Assembly: GCA_907165275.2 (NCBI GenBank)
Contig: OU015662.1
Coordinates: 1,495,501 to 1,559,500, forward strand
Source: Zygaena filipendulae
Lineage: Eukaryota > Arthropoda > Insecta > Lepidoptera > Zygaenidae
Reading direction: 5' to 3'
DNA: 64,000 bases
Under the pieces are notes generated by a model. It saw only the letters and a list, made by a program, of their open reading frames with translations. It made no database searches and had not been told where the DNA came from. Numbering within the stretch: the stretch's first letter is position 1; every line of letters starts with the position of its first letter. The position numbers were made by a program, and so were the translations under genes. Shown piece by piece: positions 50,980-59,534 of this stretch.

Positions 50980-51140
50980 TACCGAGGTAAAGGGGCACCG
51001 CACAATGGCGTGGCATGCCGACAACAAACGCCGTCGTGTCGCGCCGACGGCCCCCTGGGCGTAGTACACCGGCGCGTTCGGTGCGCGTGCGCCGATCAAA
51101 CGCCGCGACCGCAGCGACGACGGGCGAACCGGACAAAACA
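50980..51140. promoter_or_regulatory. GC-rich intronic island, possible alternative promoter or exon
   Basis: A ~160-bp CpG-dense block lies 4.6-5.1 kb downstream of SRF exon 1 in otherwise AT-rich intron. On the gene strand it leads into GGCGATAC|GTAAGC near 50968, a good splice-donor match. The open frames through it are low-complexity Arg-rich and overlap in several frames, so I do not call a protein. A non-coding alternative first exon or an enhancer are both possible. Confidence 0.3.
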
Positions 51141-51750
51141 GATTAATCCCATCGAAATTATGTTTGTTATACATGCGTTCAACAAACGTTTACATGACTC
51201 CGCGCACGATGAGGGCACAGATGAAGTTTGGAAAAGAAAAAACCTCTACAGTTGCTAAATCCAGCAGGATACAAAGAGAATTGATGCTAGGTTATTGGCA
51301 TCGCATGGTTCTTATTGGAGGAACTCGGTTTTTAAGTCTTAGTACACATGTCGCTTAAACTTTAATCTAAAAAACTAATTAAAATAACTGACAAAATCTC
51401 TATGGATAAATCGATCAAAAATGTCCTAAATATATTATTATATTTATTATCATAAAAAATATCGTATAAGATTTTTTGACTACAAAGACAAGATACTTAA
51501 GCGGTTTCCCAAAAAAAAAAAACATAAAAAATAAATCTAAATGTCCTAAAATAACGAAATAGAAAAGGAATAAAAAAAAACAGACAGGACCTACACGTAA
51601 CGAAGGTTGGAAGAACCAACGCGCAAGCCCTGCTTGTTACTCCTATCAGTAATAAGCAACAAAAGTAAGTGGAGACGGTCTATTCGGCTTCGAATTCATC
51701 ATCATCAGCTATACCCACGGCGCACACATGCTGCCTGAGGTTAATTTGGA

Positions 51751-51765
51751 CCCCCCCCCCCCCCC
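51751..51765 (+). repeat. Poly-C run (15 C)
   Basis: Fifteen consecutive C residues in AT-rich DNA. A hypervariable homopolymer, or possibly an assembly-length artefact. Confidence 0.85.
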
Positions 51766-53429
51766 TAGATTATAGCGCTCCGGTAAGAGAATATCGAGTT
51801 AGAAACAGCAAGCAACCAAATAGGAAGCTTAACTCGGCCGTCTCAAATGAATTCGCGGTTTTTTGACAAACACTCGGGCGGGAACTTGTACTTTGTAAGT
51901 TTGGTAAGTTTACCAAATCTTATTAGCTATTAATTGACGTTACGATACGTTTACGATTACGATATTACGTACATTGTTTACGATATTCATAATAGGTGGG
52001 GACTGGGGTCGCATCTTGAGTGCGAGAGGCTTTGGTGCCCGTTGCTCGACAAGACTTTAGCGATTCTATAGGTACCTACGTAGTTACGTACGTTTACTAT
52101 GAACTCGATGCCATAATAAGATAAGAGTTGCTAACTTTTTTTTTCGGCCGATTTATAAAAGACATGTTTCAGAAACATTTATATTAAAAATGCGAATTTG
52201 AGTTTTATTTGTTTGTTTGTTACGCTTTCAACCGATCATCATCAAATTATGCATATATACGTTTTCAGGGCTAAAGGAAACAGAAAAGTATATAAAGGTA
52301 CTTTTTAGGAAATGAACGTGAGTAAAAAAACCGTGGGGAAAGTCTGGTAAAACTATAAAAATATAGGTATGGTATTTTATGTAAGAGTAAAAAAGATGAA
52401 GATTTAGATGAGCCCTTTTGTTTGGAAGTCGGTTAAAAACCAACGCATAATAATTATTAATTAGTTTATTTAAAACAAAACCTATCAGAGTTCGAACTAA
52501 TTTATTGATTTCTTATATTATAAATATGTAAACATACATACGTTCAAATACATACATTGAAAATAAGGGAACAAAAAAAAATGTACAAAATTTAGTAGTT
52601 CTGCTGTCTGAAACGCGCATCACATAAAAGCAACTTGACGGATTTGAATACTTTTACATAGTTTAGGTAACTTTATTAATCAATTTGTCTGGCGTGTTTA
52701 ATATTTATTAATCAAGATAGTTTTAAAAACGCGAAAGTGAAGTCGCAAGCTTCAGCTAAAAATCATTTTGTATTTCGAATTGATACCATACACATAAGAT
52801 ATTTAATTTAATCCTACACTTGATTATTTTCGCAACGCTTTACGTACCTAGGTATAATATTTATATCCTATGTCTATGATAAAAACTGAGGCGCGCCCTC
52901 CAGTTGCTTGGGCCACAGAGCAATGGCGGTAGGTACGTTTGGATGGACGTCGCGCATCGCTCTAATGTCAGATGTCCACGACATCTGTACTGCACGGACT
53001 GACAATGTCCAGGCGGTTAATAAAGCTACCTTCAGTTAGGAATCAAGCGTACATTTCGCGATGTTACGTAATAGGTAAAGTCAGCTTCGAAACTTTTAAC
53101 AGTTGTTGTTGGGTCTTATTGCAACGTAATAATAATATTATTATTCAAATATCTTGTGTAATTGTCAAGAAGTACGTAACTATATATCATTGTTATCTAC
53201 ATATCTTTAATATCATAAACTTGAGTGTTAGATAAAATATCATTTTTTGCGTTAGCGTTGGCAACATTTAATTTGGACTAAAGTGAGGATTGGACTAGTT
53301 AAATTACTTGATCAGTCTTTTTAATATCTCCACTGATGGGAATAGGCTTAGCTTAAATAGGTACAGCTTAGGCCTTGGGGTGTTCAAGCTATAATCCACC
53401 AAACAGACTCAGTGCAGATTGCACACACG

Positions 53430-53454
53430 GCACACGTACAAGACTTACGTGTGC
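53430..53454. promoter_or_regulatory. Inverted pair of TACGTG sites
   Basis: GCACACGTA (53430-53438) and TACGTGTGC (53446-53454) are perfect 9-bp inverted arms separated by 7 bp. Each arm contains TACGTG, the binding core of Tango-type bHLH-PAS dimers. It lies 2.3 kb into the SRF intron. About nine TACGTG hexamers are expected by chance in an intron this size, so only the arrangement is notable. Confidence 0.3.
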
Positions 53455-53583
53455 AGATTTGCTTCCTTTTTTCGTCATCGTAGCCGTAAAGCCACGGATT
53501 ACAATGACAAAGAAAACTAAACATATTATGTAGAAACGTAAGTAACTAGGTACGTAATACATAATTACTAATTACTTTTTTCA

Positions 53584-53870
53584 TCCTTATAGTATAAATG
53601 CGAAAGTGCATTTGTTTGTTATGCTTTCACACCTTAACGGCTCAATCGGTCATCATGAAATTTTGCATACATGTTATCAGGGGTACAGAGAAGGACATAA
53701 GGTACCTACCTACTGTTTAAACGGGTGAAACTACATTAAATTTTGGCTTCCTACACGTTGTCAAGAGTAGGTACAGAAAAAAAAAATATTAGGGTAACTA
53801 GTGGTTTCATCTCTGAATACCCTCGGGATCTCCGAAATTAACGCAGGTGAAACCGAGGGGAACAGCTAGT
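53584..53870 (+). mobile_element. Helitron-like element, ATAAATGCGAAAGTG subfamily
   Basis: Starts TCCTTATAGTATAAATGCGA and passes TTAACGGCTCAATCGGTCAT, GTTATCAGGGGTACAGAGAA and ATCTCCGAAATTAACGCAGG. It ends GAAACCGAGGGGAACAGCTAGT. The middle contains extra sequence not shared with related copies. Confidence 0.65.
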
Positions 53871-53884
53871 GTAATAATAATAAT

Positions 53885-54405
53885 GCTTAGACATTATCAC
53901 ATAGCGCCATCTGGTCCCGGACTAAGCGAAACTTTAAATGGACGCAGATAAGCAATAACATGTTAACCCACAAAATTAAGTTATTGATTCAGAACGATTT
54001 ATTGAGAGGCAGAGAACGTTATTTAATTATGAATTTACCTTATTACATTGTTTAAGTATGAAACTAAATATTGAACATAAAAAATGTTGACAGAAAATGG
54101 CGCTATAATTTTAAAACACGATTTACTCAAAATTTCTCCAGTGTGGGTTAACACACTATTGCTTATCTATGCCCAAATATGAGTGGTACGTCGTGGGTAC
54201 CAGATTTAATTAACTAATACTTGACCGTCTTTTGCTAATAAATAGGTACTTAAGATAACTGCGAAACACTCAGATTCAGAGTAAACACCACCGTTTGTAA
54301 TTAACATCGACACAACATCAAAGTTTTCTCTGATGCGGGGATCGAACCCGCGACACCTAGAGTAGCAGTCAGATTTACTCACTGCTACACCAACGCGTTT
54401 TTGGG
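53885..54405 (-). mobile_element. tRNA-derived SINE interrupted by a MITE
   Basis: On the minus strand box A (TTGGTGTAGCAGTGAG, from 54393) and box B (GGGTTCGATCCC, 54348-54337) form the tRNA-like head. The body ends with TTCGCTTAGTCCGGGACCAG and ATGGCGCTATGTG (53896-53927), homologous to the 46456 SINE tail. A 229-bp MITE (53944-54172) splits the body. Confidence 0.65.
53944..54172. mobile_element. MITE inserted in a SINE
   Basis: The ends GCAGATAAGCAATAACATGT..TAACCCACA and the inverted TGTGGGTTAACACACTATTG..CTTATCTATGC match over ~29 bp. The interior is AT-rich and non-coding. A target duplication is not clear. Confidence 0.6.
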
Positions 54406-55637
54406 CAACGACGTGGCATGTTAAATTAGGTAACTATGCGGTAAGATTTTTAAGGGTATCTACAAGTTGAAACCAAAAAGATTAATTAAATATATTGACA
54501 AAGGTATATAATAATATCTACTAGTTAAGAAATGGAGTTAACTCAATCAGCATTAGTTAGACTTTATAGATATTTTAGGTACCTACCTAATTTATTATCA
54601 CCTATTTTAAGCGGTTTCAATTCATTAAAATATAAGCTATTTATGTATATTTGGATGTTTATGGAATTAAAAACTCTTTAACTACTTTACTTTTACTGAA
54701 ATATGTAGATTGTAGATGTTTAAGGTTGCCATATTGAAAAAAGAACAAGATGATGATGTTTAGGCGAATGTCAATACCACTTGCGACATCTAGTAACGCA
54801 GTTAGTAAACAAAATTTGACAAGCTCAGCAGCTGTCAGGCAATGTTTATTTTAAATTACCTACTTGATTAACTTAAGATTACTATGGGTTACTAATGAAA
54901 AATTATAGGAAATTTAATTATTTGTTTCAACTCTCCCAGTACCTTTTAATTAGGATCACTTTAAAACCTCAAAATATATACTTACATTGAGACTGAATCA
55001 GCTGTCAAACTTCACCACAAATGTTCACAAAAATTGTAAAAATCGCTATTAATACCACATTTTCGACCACTATAATAAATAAATAGCAAATATGGAAACT
55101 AAAATTACATCTTTGACTCATTTTCAGCAATATTCCATGGGAATTATTGATATTAAAAACATAACCTCTAAACTCAGTAAGGAGAATGTAAATATTATAT
55201 CAAGAATACATTTACTTATTGGATAAACACAATGATGTTCTGATTTTCTTTTTCAGAACTCTCTGAAATGGACTTCACTGTATCAATTAGATTTTTACAA
55301 CTTGCAACGTGCAAATTAAATTCAAATTGTTTCCTCTTATTGAAAGCTACTCAAAAACTTATTATTTAATTTATTAAGTCCATTATCTAGGGCAAAGACA
55401 CTTTTTGGTTTGTATTAACTTCATTTTTTACTTTATAATTCAGCAATTTAAAAGGAACAATGCAAATTAATTTCCCATTGGTTCTACACCCATAAAGATA
55501 TTTAAATTTTAGTAGTAAGTTTACACAATTTTAATTATTTCTTTTTAGCAAGTGTATTTGAATGATAGTAAAACTTTTGCATTCACAGTATTGAGCACAG
55601 TATGATCAAATAAAAAGGGGCAAAATTTGAACTGGTT
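54406..55637. other. SRF intron near exon 1, nothing distinctive
   Basis: AT-rich intron DNA. 54724-54745 repeats the TTGCCATATTGAAAAAAGAA motif of 13253, followed by GATGATGATG. No further feature was recognised. Confidence 0.4.
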
Positions 55638-55709
55638 CTACGCTGGGCTAGAGATCACATGAATTCTTTCACACATGGAATATTGCCAAAAGTGGTCCCA
55701 GCGACCCAC

Positions 55710-56111
55710 CTTCTTCATAATGCCTGTCTTCCGCTTAGAGAACGTCGTGTACCGTCGCAGCTTGTTGTCAATGTACTCCATCTTTATCTTGACCCGACCT
55801 TTGGTCTTCTTGCCATTGGACGGTGGTGACTTTTTGGGTTGCAACGATGCATATCCATCGTCTGCAATGTCGGGCATGGGGCAGTGCTCCAGCCCGAGGC
55901 TCTGAGAGGGTCGCTCGTCATAGCACTGGTCAGAGGGTCGCTTGACCCCAGTGCGCTGCACGGACGGGCAAGGCTGCATGCCGGGGCGCAGGCCTCCGCC
56001 GAGGGAGCTGGGCGGCCGGCCCGCACCGTACATGTCAGGCACTTCCCCGAGCAGGCTCATCCCGTACGGCGACCCGAAGCGGGGCTCCCGCGCTCCGCCG
56101 GGCGCGTCCAT
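55710..56111 (-). CDS. SRF: Serum response factor, coding exon 1 (N-terminus and first half of MADS box)
   Basis: This exon encodes residues 1-134 of a MADS-box transcription factor that binds CArG boxes as a dimer in the nucleus. The start is the first ATG in this frame (56111-56109), in good context (A at -3, G at +4). Residues 1-60 are Gly/Pro-rich (PPSSLGGGLRPGM). A basic patch KKSPPSNGKKTKGRVKIKME leads into the MADS box from about residue 105. Its N-terminal DNA-contact helix (NKLRRYTTFSKRKTGIMKK) is identical to vertebrate SRF as I know it, and only the F-to-Y change in MEYID is visible. The frame runs straight into AYELS of exon 2 across a phase-0 splice. Insects have one SRF gene (blistered), so the orthology call is firm. 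Confidence 0.95.
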
Positions 56112-56460
56112 AATAACCTCGCAGTACGCCACAGTAACCGGTGCGCGCACGCGCTTCACACACCTCACCGTTCGCACGACGAACGGAGACTGACCGAAAA
56201 CGCGAACCGACCGAGGGCGTGACTGACGACTTGGCCGCTCGGACCGTGACTGACTTCGCGCGGCTTGCGTTTCGCCGATGTCGCGCCACCGGCCCGACTG
56301 CTAGCCGTCTCTTTCTGGCGCGCACGCGTGATCCGACCCGCGAACGAGACGGGAATACCGTACTGCGATCGTAACCCGACACAACCGTAGTAGAGCGACT
56401 CGTACCGGGAACCCGCGAACGTTTCAGTGCCCGAAATCCGTTTTAAAATAGAGCTTTTAT
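56112..56460 (-). promoter_or_regulatory. SRF: SRF 5' leader and core promoter region
   Basis: CpG-rich DNA without a single ATG on the gene strand from 56112 to about 56562, as expected of a clean leader. Three exact matches to the arthropod initiator TCAGTC lie at 56253-56248, 56226-56221 and 56193-56188, spaced 27 and 33 bp, 80-140 nt before the ATG. A TATTTTAAAA stretch (gene strand, 56451-56442) is too far upstream to be their TATA box. The start site is inferred, not shown. Confidence 0.5.
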
Positions 56461-56494
56461 TTTGAGTTTATTTCGTAAATAGAAATAATAGAGT

Positions 56495-56594
56495 CGGAAG
56501 TGGAGCGGCGCACGCGCACCGGCGGCGGGCGGCGGGCGGCGGGGCGGTGGGCAGGCCGCCAGCCATATTTAGACTCGAGCCGTACCAAATATGG
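56495..56594. promoter_or_regulatory. CArG pair, GC box and Ets-like site upstream of SRF
   Basis: CCAAATATGG (56585-56594) is a perfect CArG box, CC(A/T)6GG. CCATATTTAG (56563-56572) matches it except for one terminal base, and the two start 22 bp apart, about two helical turns. A GC-rich tract with GGGGCGGTGGGC lies at 56541-56552 and CGGAAGT, an Ets-family core, at 56495-56501. SRF binds CArG boxes, and mammalian SRF promoters are known to have paired CArG sites and autoregulate. An insect equivalent is inferred here. The perfect box is 474 bp upstream of the ATG. Confidence 0.6.
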
Positions 56595-56870
56595 CAAACG
56601 ACGGTCAAATGGGGGCCACTGAAATCCCTCCTACCTTCCCCGCAGCTGGCAATTTTCACGTCTTCTAATACCTAATTGTTAACTTTGTCACGCTTCGTTA
56701 TAAGAAACGGACACAGAGTTTACATTTGGTACCTAGATAGGCAGCTACGAAGTTAATAAATACATCGAATTCCTACCTAATAGGCATGGTAACTTTTCAA
56801 ATACTAGCTTGCAATACATAAATATGTACATAACTAATCCTAACTAGGTACCTGCAGATTTCACCAAAAG

Positions 56871-56919
56871 AAAAATCTTATGAAAAACATTTTAGGCAAA
56901 TGTTTTTCATAAGATTTTT
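56871..56919. repeat. Perfect 22-bp hairpin
   Basis: AAAAATCTTATGAAAAACAT and TT (56871-56892) pair without mismatch with 56898-56919 around a 5-nt loop (TAGGC). It lies 760 bp upstream of the SRF ATG. It could be a snap-back duplication or MITE core. The short loop and perfect stem are not typical of a miRNA precursor. Confidence 0.8.
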
Positions 56920-57061
56920 TTTTCAAGTCTCAGAGAAACACATAGTAGGTAAATACAGTGAGTGGGTATATACCTACCTTTATTATGAGATTGATACCTA
57001 CCTATAATATTAGGTGGGTATCAATTTTATTAGAGCGAAAGTCACGTCTTCTACCTAATGA

Positions 57062-57540
57062 GGGGCTATTACCTCACTATTACGTAACTTTTGTTTCTAT
57101 CATTTTTCGGTTGCAATCAAAAACATGGCGGTTTTGCGATTAACGGCCGCACTCAGAGTCGATTTTAATGATTACTTAGTTAAGTATAGATTTTTAAAAC
57201 AAAACTGCCGCAATCAGAGACGTTTAGTAAATTAATGTTAGTTGGCATTTAATGAGATGTAACTTAATTATTTAAATGCCAATTAACATTAATTTATTAA
57301 ACTTGTCTGATTGCGGCAGTTTTGTTTTAAAAATCTATACTTAACTAAGTAATCATTAAAGTCGACTCTGAGTGCGGCGGTAAAAAATGTACTTTTTGAC
57401 ATCTACAATATCTAGCAATCAACCAAAATAAACATACTTCAAAAGTTGAAGCTGTTAAACATAATTGATCATAAAATCGCTATTTTTCTGATTGAAACTG
57501 AAATATGATAGCAACAAAAGTTACATAATAGCCCTGCTGA
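57062..57540. mobile_element. MITE family B, disrupted by an inserted MITE
   Basis: Left end GGGCTATT..TACGTAACTTTTGTTTC and right end AACAAAAGTTACATAATAGC are inverted repeats. The inner parts (CAATCAAAAACATGGCGG.., ..TCTGATTGAAACTG) correspond to the uninterrupted copy at 59357-59534. The family A foldback element sits inside at 57144-57380. Confidence 0.65.
57144..57380. mobile_element. Foldback MITE family A, intact copy
   Basis: Two arms of ~105-110 bp are nearly perfect inverted copies. Each carries CCGCACTCAGAGTCG, TTTAATGATTACTTAGTTAA, AACTGCCGCAATCAGA and AATTAATGTTA. They surround a short loop (about 57250-57275). TA flanks both sides. Such a long stem should form a strong hairpin. 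No coding capacity. Confidence 0.8.
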
Positions 57541-57559
57541 TCACAGGTACCCAACCCAA

Positions 57560-57900
57560 CACATATACATTTATACATATAAATAAAATTGAAGTGTCTG
57601 TTTGTAACTATTCAAAATTAACAGCTTTTCTCTAAACGCATACGAAAGTAGGTAATTTACAAAAAAAATCTCTGTCTGTCTGTCTGTCTTTGTTTCCGTC
57701 TGCCTGTCTGTTTGTTCCGGCTAATCTCTGAAACGGCTGGACCGAACCGAAGTCCTCCGCCGCGTCTATCTGTCTGCTCGCGCCTCGCGTTATACTCAAA
57801 AACTATACTGAACGGATTTCCATGCGGTTTTCACTAATAGATCACAGAATGACTCTATCTATTTGTGAAAACCGTATAAAAAGTTGTTTCGAAATTTCTT
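57560..57900 (+). mobile_element. Composite of Helitron-like pieces
   Basis: The 5' portion (ATAAATAAAATTGAAGTGTC.., a long (CTGT)n tract, CTCTGAAACGGCTGGACCG) matches the 47659 copy. It then changes to a TTTCCATGCGGTTTTCACTA block typical of another subfamily. No CTAG end is visible before 57900. A chimera or nested insertions. Confidence 0.5.
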
Positions 57901-58040
57901 TTGGTCAGCTGTTGCTCGTTCAAGTTGGGTCAAAGGTAACCAACATTACCTAGATATCTTCAAAATAAGATTTGCATCGTCATTTTTAAAATAAACGTAA
58001 TGAGCACAATACGAAAGTACCTGCTAGAAATATTTTTTGA

Positions 58041-58331
58041 CTAGCTGTGCCCCGCAGTTTTTATGTAACAACTTTTTTCCCGACATCCGATTTGAATGAA
58101 ACAAAGCCTATATGTAGCTCCAGGCTAAGCTTAATCTACCTGTGAAAACCGCATGACACTCCGTTGAGTAGATTCGGAGGTTATTGCGAACAGACAGACA
58201 GACAGACAGAAAAGAATTTATAAACTCTTTTTTTGTGGTCTACTACTCTTCTTTTATCACTCCCTGTCAAAATTTGTCAAAAATATTCAATGTACAGAAT
58301 CGCGGATTCTACTCTTTTATTATAGTAAAGA
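58041..58331 (-). mobile_element. Helitron-like element, GAGTAGAATCC subfamily, inverted
   Basis: Opens with CTAGCTGTGCCCCGCAGTTT (inverted 3' end) and closes with TCTACTCTTTTATTATAGTA and AAGA (inverted 5' TC end). It is the inverted counterpart of 6513-6816, with the same CAAAGCCTATATGTAGCTCC and GACAGACAGACAG blocks. Part of the 3' stem is deleted. Confidence 0.75.
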
Positions 58332-58538
58332 TTATTAATTTGACGTTTCCCTTATATCTATCTACTCTATATTAGGTTCAAAACATAACCTCTAGGTTTT
58401 GTATTGATAATGTCGTTATGAAATAGCGCGATTGCAATTGGCAACTGGCTTTCAAGTGAGACTATCGGAACACACAGGTGCTTCGTATTTGGCGACATAT
58501 TTTCAACTTGAAGATTTAAATTCAAATTTATTACCTAC
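58332..58538. other. Short spacer, nothing recognised
   Basis: About 200 bp of AT-rich DNA between Helitron-like elements, with no gene or repeat noted. Confidence 0.4.
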
Positions 58539-58688
58539 CAGCTGTCCCCCGCGATTTCATCCGGGATTTTGATAAAATTTTGTAACAATTTATAATATGG
58601 TCCAACTTAAAAGATAGGATAGTTTTTATCCCGGAATTCCCGCGGGAACTCCGAAATTACCGCGGATGAAATCGCGGGGGACAGCTAG
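58539..58688 (+). mobile_element. Headless Helitron-like element behind an inverted 3' end
   Basis: The left 30 bp (CAGCTGTCCCCCGCGATTTC) are an inverted 3' terminus. The rest is a plus-strand 5'-truncated copy (GGTCCAACTTAAAAGATAGG, CCCGGAATTCCCGCGGGAAC) ending CAGCTAG at 58688. The two pieces form an imperfect hairpin. Confidence 0.6.
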
Positions 58689-58938
58689 TCTAATATATAT
58701 AAATCACGTGTCACGTTATTTGTCCGCGATGGACTCCGAAACTACTGAACGGATTTTGATAAAATTTTGTGACCATTCATAAAATGGTCCAACTTAAAAG
58801 ATAGGATAATTTTTATCCCGGAATTCCCGCGGGAACTCCGGAACTCAGGGGTACAAAGAAGGACGTAGAGTACTTTTTCCCGGAATTCCCGCGGGAACTC
58901 CGAAATTACCGCGGATGAAATCGCGGATCACAGCTAGT
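58689..58938 (+). mobile_element. Helitron-like element inserted directly after the previous copy
   Basis: Its 5' TC (58689-58690) follows the preceding CTAG (58685-58688) with no spacer. It starts TCTAATATATATAAATCACG and contains two copies of the TCCCGGAATTCCCGCGGGAA segment. It ends ATCGCGGATCACAGCTAGT. Confidence 0.75.
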
Positions 58939-59356
58939 ATTACTATATATTTAGGTATTGTTAGGATAGGTCAAAGGAAATTGACGCCAACACCTTAGTG
59001 AAGGGTCACCAGAGAAGTGTGCACATAACAGCGGGTTGCCAATTTCCAGTTAGGTAGTGGTGATCTACCAGGTAAGTACATACATGCTAGCTAGGTGTTG
59101 CCGGGTCGGGCGTCCACTTGCCAGTCGCGTCGCATTCCACGCCAAAAACGGCGCGCCATGAGCCACGGCTCACGGATGGCAATGTTGACGCAATGCCATT
59201 CAATATGCCACCATGGATGTAGTGTCACCATAATTTACATTGAACCAGAGAAATCAATCTATTTATTTGATTATAATAATAATAATTCATATCTAATATT
59301 TCTTTCATGATAATAATAAAATTATCTCCCTTATAAATGCGTGCGCTCATGGAACT
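58939..59356. other. Non-coding spacer
   Basis: A 71-codon open stretch at 59095-59310 has no recognised domain. 59090-59230 is less AT-rich and unique. Confidence 0.4.
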
Positions 59357-59534
59357 GCAGGGCAATTATGTAACTTTTTTTGCTTTCATATTTTAATTTC
59401 AATCAGAAAAATTGCAATTTTGTGATTAATTAATCATGTTTAGACAGCTTCAACTTTTAAAGTACCTAAGTAAGTTTATTATGGTTGATTGCAACGGAAA
59501 AATGATAGAAACAAAAGTTACATAATAGCCTCTC
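59357..59534. mobile_element. MITE family B, uninterrupted copy
   Basis: Left GCAGGGCAATTATGTAACTT and right AGTTACATAATAGCCTCTCT are imperfect inverted ends, with CAATCAG..GATTGCAAC further in. ~178 bp. This copy shows the arrangement that is split in 57062-57540. The same end also lies inside each 12484 tandem unit. Confidence 0.6.

Larger units (their letters stand above)
33091..55709 (-). other. SRF: SRF intron, 22.6 kb, splitting the MADS box
   Basis: The donor is ATGAAGAAG|GTGGGT at 55709 and the acceptor TTTTTCCAG|GCATACGAG at 33091. The intron is phase 0, between MADS residues K134 and A135. It contains several transposons, listed separately, and GC-rich islands at 37757-37960, 38450-38610, 40480-40680, 43190-43380, 44160-44310 and 50980-51140. 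Those islands stand out from the AT-rich background and are candidate enhancers. In Drosophila this gene acts in intervein wing cells and terminal tracheal cells, so complex intronic control is plausible. No other gene inside the intron is supported. Confidence 0.85.

Noticed and set aside
56112..56177. Upstream extension of SRF (22 more codons)
   Set aside because: The extension would have to begin at GTG; the first ATG in frame is at 56111 with good start context.
55784..56382. Several 76-127 codon frames overlapping SRF exon 1 and its leader
   Set aside because: They are other-frame and opposite-strand shadows of the GC-rich exon and promoter, rich in Arg/Ala/Pro without domains.
56871..56919. 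microRNA precursor
   Set aside because: The stem is perfect with only a 5-nt loop, unlike normal pre-miRNA structure; kept only as a hairpin.
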